The notes under the pieces: generated by a model | What the model was told of the DNA's origin: nothing | The model's input: the letters and a program-made list of their open reading frames with translations, nothing else | Databases searched by the model: none | Translations under genes and position numbers: made by a program | Assembly (NCBI RefSeq): GCF_965638725.1 | Contig: NC_134963.1 | Location: forward strand, 317,501-381,500 | Direction: 5' to 3' | Source: Aptenodytes patagonicus | Taxonomy: Eukaryota > Chordata > Aves > Sphenisciformes > Spheniscidae | DNA: 64,000 nt | In this document: positions 39,101-51,100 of the stretch, in pieces | Layout: each line of letters opens with the position of its first letter | Numbering within the stretch: the stretch's first letter is position 1

Positions 39101-42100
39101 GGGGCAGCTGACAGCAGGGAGGGACGGTGAGAGACTGGAGCCTGGGGGTCTGAGTGTTGGATGGAGACCTGCAGGAGAGCCCGGAGGAAAGAGGAGGTGC
39201 CTCTACCTCCTTGTCATGGAAAACAGCAGTCTGTCTGGCCTTGAAGGGTGCAGTCTGCAGAGCTTTTCGGGGTTATTCCTCACACAGACTGGGGCTGGCT
39301 TTCTTCTCCTTGGGTGCCTCCCAGGACTGTAGGTTGCTTTAGAGAGCTGCCTTTTTTCCCCTTACCTAATGGAATTAAAAATGTTCTGGTGAGCTAAGAG
39401 TGGGCTCATTCTCCTCTCTTGTGGGCATCAGCTACTCCTAAAGTTATGTTAATTGTAGCTGGGAGACCCAGACAGAGGTTGGAGCTGTCCCAAGACAGTT
39501 GGCTTGTGTTCTCCCAATATTGTTTTCAGGAGCCTGCTGGGAGAGGACAGCAGGGTTAAGAAAAACCTCCTTGCACAGCTGGGAGTATCCATGAGATGGG
39601 CGTACTGGGAACAAACCAGGAGCATCCCTGCTTGGGCGGAGCATCCCTTTTCCAGCCCTATTTGTCCACTGCCTTGATCTCCATGGTCCCTGCTTGGTGT
39701 GCCGTTTGCAGGTGTGGTGCCCCAGCCTGGACTGTCTTCCCCGGCGATGCCTTTGGGCTAGCCCCCACTGGACCAGGCGTGAGTGTCTCAGGATGCTCAG
39801 AGGCCGTGATGTCCTCTCCGGTTCAGGATTCAGCTTCTTTGGTAGACAGGCCTGATCCTGCATCCCTTACTCACGTGAGCAGTCGTCTCTATTTCAATGG
39901 GACTACTCAGTGAGTAAGGATCGCAGGATTGGGACCACTACCTATAACTTTAACATGGACCTTCTGTAGGATCCTGTCCCCAACCTTTTTCTGTTCATGT
40001 ACGTTAATGAGCATCAAGAGCTTCCAAAACTGCTGATGCTCTTGTCATTTGGATGGAAAGCCTGAGAGCTGGAGAAGCAGTGCCCTTACATTTCTGAGGA
40101 TAAATCACCATTATTTTCCACCCTCTCCCTCCAAAGGGCTCCCAGCCCAGCCAGTTTCCATGATATGGAGCAATGTGTATCTGTTTGCCTCCCAAGCATT
40201 TCTGTTCCCAGCTTCCCCGGGCTGGCAGGGCTCTGCTCTGCCTCTCTCTGGTTTTCCCAGCTGTGGCTTTGAGATGAGAGGCTCTATTTCAGTCTGATTT
40301 GTGCTGCAGAGCTGGAGGATGAAGCAGAGGGAAAGATGAGCAGTGGTAGTGCTGAGACTGCTGCAGACCTTCCTGTGCCGCCTGGTTTCTCCTCCTGTCT
40401 GAACAGGCTAAATTTGGAAAGCTCTGTCTTTTGCTAAGGTTTTGAATGTGCTTGCAATTAAAGGTGCCGGTGCCTGCGACCCTATGTGAGGCGGAAGCAA
40501 CGAGGGTTGCGGGTTTGATCTGCAAATTGATTTCTGTCTGGCCCTGGTGAGGGGAAGCCGCCGTGGGAGCTCCCTGTTCAGACACCGAGCACAGCCCCGT
40601 CCCCCCACAGGACCCGCTCTTCTGCGGGCTGGCTTCTCCCTCGCGTGGAACATGTCGGTACCGCACCAGGGAAGGTCTGGCTGGAAGTGGCTCCTCCCGT
40701 GCTTCTGCGGAGAGGAGAGCAACCGAGCGTTTTGTGGAAGAGTTTCAGCCAGCTCCACATCTGCCCAATTTGTTACATTTTGCAGATTATCCTAAATGAT
40801 GAGCAGAGGAGCTGTGTGTGACAAGAGCTGTGAACTTGCTCCAGAGGGAGTCACGAGTTTAAACAAGCTGGAAGTGGAGGCATTGTGTGAGTCACACAGT
40901 GCCTCTTGGGAAGGGTGAGGTACTTCAAGTGGAAGCAGGGAGCACAAATACCTTTAAAATGGAATTTGATAGATTTCTGGAGGGATTATGTGACAAAGCA
41001 GCAGTGATCCTTGAGTGGAAATTAAAGCTTGACCTGCAGGGTAGGTAAAAGAAAAGACAGGAGATCTGGTTGCTGTATTGATTGTGCTTGTGGCACTGTA
41101 TGTACAGGAGATTACTCCAGTGCTTTGGGATTTCTGCAGTGCTGGTCTGGTTTCTGCCTTTTCCCTGAGCATCAAAGGATAAAGCCTGGCTAAAGTGTCA
41201 GGGCTCTGATGCTCCCAGTAACCACTTACATAGAGCCTTGCTTGCAAGTTCAAGGTTAAATTAATCATCAGAGTTTAGATCAGCAAGGCATTTTCTCTTG
41301 GGTCCAGTCAGCAGGAACATCAGGGTGAGTGTGTAGCTCTGCTGGTGATAGAGCAGGGGAGTCCAAACCTTGTGACACCCATGAGATTCACAAGTCTGGA
41401 GTCAGCACCGACGTTCCACGCAGTGGGAGAGGAGGCAGCAGGAGGAGAAGCTGGAAACCGAGCCATGGAGGTTCCCAGCTGTGCACCCACAGGGAAGGCA
41501 TCTGCAGGTCCTCAGCCTCCATTACCCTGGTCCAAGCTGGGAATGGCTTTACTGCCTGCTGCTGCTCCCGTTCGACTAGAACAAACAGCTCCTCTGAAGT
41601 GCTCTTCCTGTCCTGGTAGAAAGTAGCTAGGAACCGAATTTCCCTTCTGTGGGGAATTCTGAAAATAGCTTTGTCTGCTTCAGAGGAAAAAACATAAATG
41701 CTGTCATGACATGACTGCGCTGACGTTGCTGAGGCATGGATATGCAGAGCTTCACCAGTGCTCTGTGCAGGCGAGGCTGGCCGGGTGCGTCCCTGAGGGG
41801 ACTCTGTTACCTGGGTCTGTGCTGCTCAAGAGTGTCTGTCTGGACCACAGTGAAGATCTTCCTTCCATGACACACTGCTGGTTGTTCACTAAGGATGGAG
41901 CCTGAGCACTGCAGTCCTTAGGCCATAGCATCTCTGCCAGAAACCACCTCCCCTGTGGGTGGGGGACCTCTCCTCTGAGCTGGCTGGGGCCCTGTCTCCC
42001 TGCACCATGCTGCTTCCCCTCACTCCCCTTCCCCTGGGTGCTCTGGTTGGTGTGGGAGGGAGAACTCTTCACGCCTGGACCTCTGGATCTAGTTCCCATT

Positions 42101-45100
42101 TGTATTATCTTTGCTGCTCAGAGCTGAGCCTCTTGGCTAAGGCCATGCAAATGGCCGAGCGAGTGAGGAGAAAGCCCCACTTTGATGGGAGCTGGGGGCT
42201 GCCAGGAGGAAGGTGTGTGGAGCTCTGGTTGTTGTGGCTAGAGCCTGGCCAGGATGGTGTAAATTTAGCCGAGGACAGAATTTCTTCTCCCTGCCCCCAT
42301 CCCCATCTCTGCTCTGTGCTGGTCTCTCCTCACTCATCCTCCCATTGTTTCTGCTCCTTGCTTGTTGCATTTGCAGCTGTCTCTACCCACCACACTGAGC
42401 TCCGTGTGGCTGATCTCTGCCCATCACTGCTGCCAGGTCCTGAGCGCTGGGTGTTTTTCTTAAATGGGTGTATTGCTTCCAGCTCCCATGACTGTGCGGT
42501 AGCACAGCATTGCGTCTGCCTTCAATTAGGGATGTTGGTGAAGTGCGGCTCCTTGTTCCTTGTTCCCTAGGCTGGCGCTGTGGAGTACAGCCTGGGGGTT
42601 TGCCCCCATCTGCCCTCGCAAGGCTGATGGGCCGCTCTTGGGGAGCGTTTCTACGCTCCAGCCAGCTGCCCAGTGGTGAATTTTGCCTTCTGTGAGTTTA
42701 CATCTAAATACATGAAGTAATGTGATTTCTCTCCTCAGAGCCCATCTTCAGCACTGCAGGCTAGAAATCCCCTCTAACAAAGGGAAAAGTAGGATATTGC
42801 TCCATTGCTGCTAGTGCACAGCCACAGCTCTTCCCACACATGCTGCGTCCCCTGCCCAGAGCAGCCCTCGAGGCTGTGCTTGCCCCGAGCCAGCTTTTAC
42901 AAGCCAAAGGAGAGGGATGTTGCAGAAGGATGGGCGTGTGGTTTGGCTTTGCCCTGGCTCCATTGTTAGTAAGCAAGTGCTCAATACAGCAGCAACGTGG
43001 AGGGGCTTGGCTGTGCCAGACAGCACTCGTTGATTATTTTTTGTCTTTCTCTTTTGCTGTCGCAGTTTGACAAAGAAGGGCTGGTCCGTGAGGGGGGGTT
43101 GGCTTGGTGCACCCCAAGCCTGCCTTTCTCTTGCTGAGTGATTTGTGGGTTGGGGCCGAGCAGAGCTCTGCTCTGACAGTCAGAGACCTGGATTCTGCTA
43201 CGAGCTTCACCCCTGAGCTGCTGCTGCTGCTACTGCCTGCCTGGAGAGGAGATTAGAGGAACCCATGGTCCACAAGCCAGTGGAAGAAAACACTTCGGTT
43301 TTGCTCTAGACCTTGAAAGGGCAAAGATGTGCATTTCCCTGCTGAGCTCTGCTGCACACCTCATGTAAGATATCCTGTGTGCTATTTTTCCTCTTTTAAG
43401 GGCATCGTACATCAGATTTCTTGTTGAAGGAGCAGGCTAGGGTTTATGCTGGGCATTTCCAGGGGCTGCGTGGAAAGGGAGGGGGGCAATCAGGAAGGAC
43501 AGGGGCAAAATAAGGTTGGCTTGGCTGTCTTTGGGAAGTTTGCACATGGACCAACCTGAGGCAATGGCTCTGGGTGTATCATGTGGCACATCTGAGGGAC
43601 ACAAACGTGTCCTCTTCTTGGCCTGTCATTTCTGGTTTGGTGACTCTGGGTAGGAGAGGAGCCAAGATGAGCATCTGTAGGAGAGGCAGAGGAGGCTGAG
43701 TATGGGACCAGTTGAACCTCCTTCAGCATTTTGAAAGCCATAGCGCTGGCCATGCAGTCTTAAGATGCTCTCTGTATCCAAGGCCTACACTTCTGGGTTT
43801 CTTTCCCTAATCTGCTCTCTGCGTTCCCAGGCGTGGCCTCCTGGCTGGAGTTCCTCCCTGGCTGCCAGTCCTGAGAGTGAGTGTGATGTGTGAGAGCTCA
43901 AGGCGCTCAGGAGACAGTAGTTCCTTGTTCCTCTCTGCACTGTCAGCACAGCTCCTGAGGCCCTGAACAACACTGTGGTTTTGTTGCAACCAAATCATTG
44001 TTGACTTCATCTGTGATCCCAGCTCAGAAGAATGCTCTGATTTGATGCAGTGGGCTTGTGGGGACACAGCATGTCTCTATGTACCCATGGAAGATGCTTG
44101 TGGTTGGTGGCCATGTGGCCTGTGGTCCCCAGGCAAGGGTTTACCAAGCCATGAGAATTCATGGGGGTTGGAGAGGGTTTGCTTGCAGCTATTGTGGTTT
44201 ATGGTGTGGAAAGACTGGTGGAACCTCTGTGTTATCTCAAGTTAAGTTTGGATGCATCTTTGGTATGCCCAGTGCAGACAGTGTGGTACCTTCCTTGCTC
44301 CTCAGTCATGCACAACCTGCAGACTCCGGTGGTGGAGTCCTCCAGTCAGGAAAGCAGGGATTAGGTATTGTGAATCTGGGAGAAAAAAACAGTGTCATGA
44401 GCATGGCCCGATCTACCACTGGGCTGGGAGGATGTTGTAGGATTATCATCTCCCTGAGGAAGGGAGCAATGCTGCAAAGCAGGGGCAGAGCCGCCAAACA
44501 GGGACGTGTTCTGAGAGGTGGCAATTCTTGTCACACCTGGATCTCAGTCCAGGCCTTCCGCTTGACTGTTACATGCAGAAATGATTTGGAACAAAACCCA
44601 GTGGGTGTAATTTAAAGATGCTGCTGTAAGAGCAGGGTGGTTTGGAAAACGGCTTTATGCATGTGATATGATAGCTGCCGTATGGCAGGAGTTTTCCTGT
44701 TCTGGGAGTGTTTCCCAGTTCTCCTCCACTTATTTTTCTGAGCCTTTAGGACCTCATGCCTGCAACTTTTGAGGTCACCTTCCCTCAGCTTGCAGGATGG
44801 CAGCATAAGTAAAACATTGTTCTTCTTTTTCCTTCTTCTTTCCTTTTTTTTCAGCGTGTGGTGTGTTTCTAAGACCTTTCCACTCGTACAGCTGCCCCCA
44901 GACTTCAGGCCACTGGAGACCTTGCAGTAACTTGGTACCTTATAGCAGAACCTGGTGTCAGCCACGCTTGGGGTGCACGGTGGAGGCCCTGGGTTGTGGC
45001 CTGAGGTACCAGGGCAGACCCCGCTGATCAGGTGCTCTCTGGAGCCACTGCCAGAGACCTGTGGTTCCCAGAGAAGCAGTGGGAGCTCTGGCTGGGAGCG

Positions 45101-48100
45101 AGGCAGGAGCGTGGCAGCAGCTTGCATCCTTACCCGTTTGTGAGCAGAAAGCTGCTCAGGAACCTGTGTGGCAAGTGGCAGTTTCCTCCAGCATCACCAG
45201 CGTTGCCATCTCGTGTGACTTTATGGTACATGCTGTGATATTAACCCCCCAATTTCTGGAATCGTGATTATATGAGATTATCAGCTTTTGTCTGTTTCAG
45301 ATAAATTCCTCTTCGGTTTCTGTGACTGCATAGAAAAGCTGGAAAGCAGGTCTTATATGTAGGTTCAGAATCCAAACTTGAGGTTTGAATGATTTTTCTG
45401 TGCGTGCTAGGCTGTTGCTAGGCTGGGTACTTGTGCTTAACAAACACACAGATACTTCTTTATTTTGAAATGTCTTCAAAGCTTAAATGGTTGCTGTAAG
45501 GTCCAGAATACATCAGCTGCTATTCCAATTGGATTCAGAGATGAGGCTGCAATATAGCCTAGACTAGACAACAGATGGACCTGCACCACGTGGAGGCAGA
45601 TCCACATCAACCAGGACTAGGATCTGGAGGTTAAGTTTGGACCCAGCTTTTTGGGAGCTTTCCAGACCCTTTAGACCTTCACACACACAACCAGAAGCAG
45701 CACGTTTTTGCCAAGAGCAGGTTTCCTTGCAGTGAACCTTTGTCTTGGCTGCATCAGTCAGGATATCTTAAGAAATCCTCCAGCTGAATAAGCCCATCTG
45801 ACAAAAGGAGTCAGACTCATGGCTGGGACAGCATCCGGTATGTGCACAACCCCTCTGCAGGACACTGGCAGAGCGAGAGACATTGCCTCTGGCCTGTGGC
45901 TGCGGTGGCTTTTGTCCTGTCCTTGCTGGCAGGCTCCTCCCGCAGCACAGGCGGAGGCAGGAAATCCCGGGCAGCTGCGTGGGAGCCCGCTCACCTCTTC
46001 TCTCCTCGCCTCTCCTCCTTGCCTCGCTGGGCTGCCACACCGAGGCGAGCTGAGCCAGCCCTGCGTGTGTGTGCATGCGTAGGCGGGGGGGCTGCCGCAT
46101 GGATTTAACGACGGCTGGGAGGGAACACATGGGTTGGTTTTTTTTTTTCTTGGCCCGTGGTGGCTGTCTGTCCTGCTGGCCGCGGTTATGGATTCGATCA
46201 TTATTCAGGAGCGGTTAGTGGAGCGGCTGCTTTCTCCCCGGACGCAGGCACAGCGAAGCCACCCAGCCAAGCTGAAGGTATGGGGATGTATTTATAGCAC
46301 CGTTCGAGCTGGGGAGCAGCAGGGACAGGAGGGGGGAGGATGGTGCCTGAGCAGACGTGTGCAGCATGAGATGAGACCTCTGAGGAGCAGAGGAGCGGAA
46401 AGACGCTGGTAAGGGAGAGACGGTGGGGACAGAAAGGAGGGGAGCAGTCCCAGCGGGAGCAGGGCCGAGGGGCGTGATGGACAGCTGGGAGATGTGCGAC
46501 ATATTTTTGTGTGGTTATTTGATGCAGTGATTCCCTCTCTGAATGGTGTGTGTGTGCTTAGGGGTGCTCAGGGCAGGAGTTAGTGCTGCGTGTGTGCCCA
46601 AATGCAGTCTGGTTTGCGCTATCATGTTAACGCTGTGCTTTGCTGGCTGGTTTTCTTTCTGCTGCAGCAGATGCTGGTGGGCAAGTGTTTTGCTGATACT
46701 CCCGTTCTCAGCCCCAGGCCTGGGGCAACAGATGTACATGGGAGATGCCCTGGGGGCTGTTTGCATTATGAATTTATGCAGCTTTCTGGCAATGAAAGGA
46801 AGTGAAGGGTTTGCTTCTCCTCTGGGGCTGTGCTATGCTGGTTTGTGCAGATGTGGATGTGGCGGCTGTGCCTGGCTAGAGAGGAACGGCTGGAAGAAGG
46901 GCTGCCTGGGAGGGAGCTGGACGGCTTGCGCCGGAGGCTGTAACACCAAGAGCCCACCCCCCGTGAAGAAGTGGAGGCAGGGGTAGCAGGATCCCAACAC
47001 AAGCTCCATCATTTCTGGGGTTTGCTCCAGACCTGGGGTAGGGGTTATTCTTCAAATTTTTTGTGGTCCCATGGTGTTTAATTTTATCCCTTTTGAATAT
47101 ACCCAGCAAGGCTCCATTTATCCCCAGGCTGAATGGTGAAGTCACATGAGATCTGGATTGGTTTAAACAGCACATCCACGGGGGAGGTGAGGAGGGAATC
47201 GGTAATGGCAGGAGCAATGGAGGCCATGCTGCGTACCCTGTCTTGGAGGTACAGACAGCCCTGCGGACACCTTGGTACTGGGGATGGCTTCTCCTTTTAT
47301 GTAACAGATCCTGAATGTCTCTACCCCCGACAGGAACAGGACTTGAACTCACCAGTGCTTTGTCCCTTTGCTTGAACTCCCAGGGAGAGCACTGCCTGCC
47401 AGGGAGCCTTGGCCGCCTTGGCTGGGTGGTGGAGGATGTGAGGACGTGGCGTGTTGCTGTGATGTCCGGTGAACCGGCGAGCGTGTGCCGAGGGAGAGTA
47501 CAGACATGTTTTGCTCGGCTTGGGGAGCTTTGGTTTGTAACAGGGCCCCAAAGGTCAGCCATATCTCTTGGTGGCCTCCGCTGCAGTGTGTGGGGCACAT
47601 TCCTAGGTGCGTGGGAGCAGGACGCCAGTGGGAACAAAGGCAGCACATGGAGGAGGCAGTGGGGAGAGGGGCTTCTTGTGCCAGAATGCTCAGCTGGCCG
47701 GGGCCCTTTCCTGACAGCTGGGGCTGGCGAGGGAAGCGTGGTGCAGCGACCGGCTGTCCCAGCCTGTGTCAGCTTGATGGGAGCTGGCTCGCGAGGGTCA
47801 GGAGCATGTGGGAGGGGGCTGTGATGCCTCCAGGAACTCCCTCAGCCCAAGTCTCTCATCTAATTAATGGATTTCAGCTTTTCACAACCCAGAAAGTCAC
47901 CTGCCTCCTTCAGTAACCCTCCCAGCCCTCTACACCTGCTTCGGCGCTCTCTGTCCCGTGCATGGTTGCTCTGCAGATAGTGTCCGTGTTGGGTCCTAAT
48001 GAAGATGGTGAGTGGTGTAGACCTTTGAGTGAGGCAGACACCAGTCTCAGGAGGCTACTTGGGCTCCTTAAGTGCGATGTTGATGTTGGCACACTGGCAG

Positions 48101-51100
48101 AGACGGTGGCACGTGCCTGTCGCAGTGGGATGGGAGCACAGATTGGTTGTCTTAAAGCTGAGATGAGGAACTGTGGGTCTAGGCTGGCCGTGGTGCAGGG
48201 ACCATGCTGTTGTTCCTGAGAGAAGGCGGTTAGAAGGGGATCCCTCTCCACAATTTCCCCTGCATCTCCTGCCTTCCCCTTTAGAGACACGTTTGCTCTG
48301 GCTCCTGGCAGGGCTCTGCAGTTCGTCCATGCTGGTCAGAGCGGAGCATACTGGGAACAGGGCTTTTCTCCTTGCAACTGGCTGCCTCCCACTGAGAGGG
48401 AAGCTCTTCTCTTTGGCCTTGTGCTCAGCACTGACCTTCCTTAATGTGATGGAAATGACTGCATGAGTCATGAGTAAACGGCAGTGTCCTGCACTAGCTG
48501 GACGTTGCCAAGTGTCTGATTCCACTGAGCTATGGGGAGGTAACCAGAGGTACAGTAAATCCACGCTTTCTTGGTTGGGCTGAACAGAAATGAGAGATCA
48601 AGTTCAGCCAGTTACACTTGGCTGAAGTAAGTGGAGTTGCACCAGAGCTCAGCTCCCCAGTGTCTCCATTGTCAGCCCTTAGTCATCTAGGTTAAAAAAC
48701 AAAGAAAATGAGAAACACACCCTGAGCCTCAGCTATGGTTTTATTAGCACGTCACTAGTACTATTTCACATGTCAAGTCACTGGAGAGAGCAGGTGATCG
48801 TTGTCTTTCCAAAGTCTGGTAAAGATCAGGGCGGGTCTCCTCCTGCTCCGACCCAAAGCTTGGCTGTATGAGAAACGCAAGGGCAAGGATGTTGTATATT
48901 TGTGCTGCTCGCTGAGCAACACTGGTCCTTCCACTGTGAGGTGCGGGCTGTTACGTGTGCACTTTGGTTGTGTTCATAGATGTGTTTTCACTGGGAAGCA
49001 AAGCAGCTGGGAGGCAGCCCTGGCACCAAGGGACACAGGCTGGAAGCGGCCTTTTTTTTCTTGTTTTCTTGATCTTGCCATTATCACATTTATCACCCTG
49101 TTTTGCACACCTCGTGTTTACCCTTTACGGGTGGCAGTTCGCAGTGTCCCCCAGGCAGACATTTCTTTGCCGCATGCAGCTCATCAGAGCTGCCATCACT
49201 TTTCACCCTGGGGTCTCGCCGCTGCTCGCTGCACCACTGCTTTGGGATGCCAGTGCCTTTTAGCTCAGCCGTTAGAGCTGCTAGTGGAGCGCTTTGGGCG
49301 CACTCTAATTCTCCCCACTTCTCTCTAATTTCATTTGCTCTGTCCCTTCCTGCCTTTCTGGACTGTGGGGCGGTGGAGCAGCATTACTTCAGCTACATTA
49401 GCAAGGGGGTGAGGTGAGGGAGACCGTAGCCAACAGTCACTCTGTCTGTCTGTCAAGTCTGAAACTCAAACCAAACCTAAATTTCTAGAAGGCAGTGACC
49501 ATGCTAAAGAACAGAGCCCTTGGGCCACAGTGGCTATCAGCCATGTCTGTCCTGTCTGAGTGGACAGTTGCAGAACAGCCATAAATTGGGAGGAGGAGAC
49601 TCTTTGTCCTCCCTGCTGTCTGTCCCCACCACAACTTTTCAGTCTGCCCAGATGAGGATGCCTGAGGATGCTCACAGATGTGGACATACGGCCAGGGGCT
49701 GTAGAGGGCTGCTCGGCAGCTGCATTGCCCACTTGCAGTGTGGAAATAGGTGAGAGTCAGCATTGCCCTAAGCTCGACACACTGGTACATAATTTGTGGT
49801 TTTTTGAGTATATGCCGCAGGAATGGAGATAGTTAAACTTAAGAACAGAGGTCTTCCCTGCTGTGCCTGGAGAACCAGTGCCTGTGGGTTGAGGACAGCT
49901 GTATGCTTGAAGGCATCCGTGGCTGGGTGGGAGCTGGGGCTGGTTTTGAGGAACTCCTGGCTTCGTGGATTTGCCTGTGGTGTGAATCCCAGGGGTACGT
50001 TTATTTTAAGTGATGTTGAAATGCAGAGACTATCATGTCTCTAGCTCAGGCATTTGTGAACGGCTGCTTCCCCTTGGGTCTAGCTTGGAAAGTATGTGAG
50101 AAGGGAGGTGTTTGCCAGGGTCCGTGCCCACCCTCCCTCTGCAATGGGGCCTGGGGAGGGGAACGCACTGCCATGGGGGGGCAGGTTGTGAAGGACCGAG
50201 GTTGCTCAGATGGAGGCTGGCTGGCTGGAGCAGCTGGGCTGTGTGACCCACAGTTACCCACAGCTGCCTGAGCTGTGAGCAGCGGACTGTGTGCTGAGCC
50301 CAGTCTGTGAATCCCATAGACGAGCCGTGTTTGCCTTTCGGGACGTACCCTGCATGAGCAGGGTGTGTGCCCCTGGGACACAGCACAGGCTGCGTGTTTG
50401 CTCCTGGCTGCGGGATGCATGCCGTGCACTTGTGAAACGCACCATTGGTCATGTCACTCCTTGTGTGCACTTAGTGCACTTGTACAGAGCGTGTGCTGTG
50501 CTTGTGGGGTGGCTGTGGCTTTTATGTAGTCAGAGAGCGCTTGGTGATAGGGGTCTGCATCTGGGGGGTGGTTAGGCAGTAGGTAACACTCCAGTAATAC
50601 CATATGTAATACCCTCACCAAAAACATCTCACCTGTGTTCTCAATACTTTCACATCTTCCCACTTCCCTGTGCTCCTTGAACTTCTGTCTCTTCAGAAAT
50701 AACGCTAGAGATTATTCAGGGTTTCCTCTTACTCAGCCAGGAGTGGCTGTGACACAGCAAGAAATAATCCTGTCTCAGGTCAAACAGAAGCCAAGCCACT
50801 GTGCCTTCCTCTAGACATGGCTCAGGACACCACAAGCCCTGGGGTGCTAATTACAGAGAGCTCTCCATCATGTACCGCATGCGCCTCTGGAAGGAGAGAT
50901 GCAGAAATGGCTCTGAAAGACCTGGGGAGAGGTGACATTTGGTGACCCTGCTGTGAGGGGAGCCTGTGTCTGTGCAGAAGAAGCAAAGAGTTAGGAAAAT
51001 TGTGTGTCGGTAGCAGCCCCAGATGTGCTCTCTGGTGGGAACAGCAGGATGTACCTTTTCCCTTGTGCTCTCCATGCTGGAAGACTGCCGTGAACTGCCA

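Noticed and set aside
40651..40795. Small open frame starting [10 protein letters not shown] in the CpG-richer patch, considered as another SEPT5 first exon
   Set aside because: No donor in the right phase is evident, and the peptide has no known septin counterpart.
41959..42570. 203-codon open frame on the + strand
   Set aside because: It has leucine- and serine-rich composition typical of GC-rich non-coding sequence, with no recognisable family and no splice support.
46876..47646. 256-codon open frame on the minus strand, the longest in the window
   Set aside because: Proline/serine-rich and low in complexity, with no domain, no conserved motif and no promoter. It lies in GC-rich intron where stop codons are rare.
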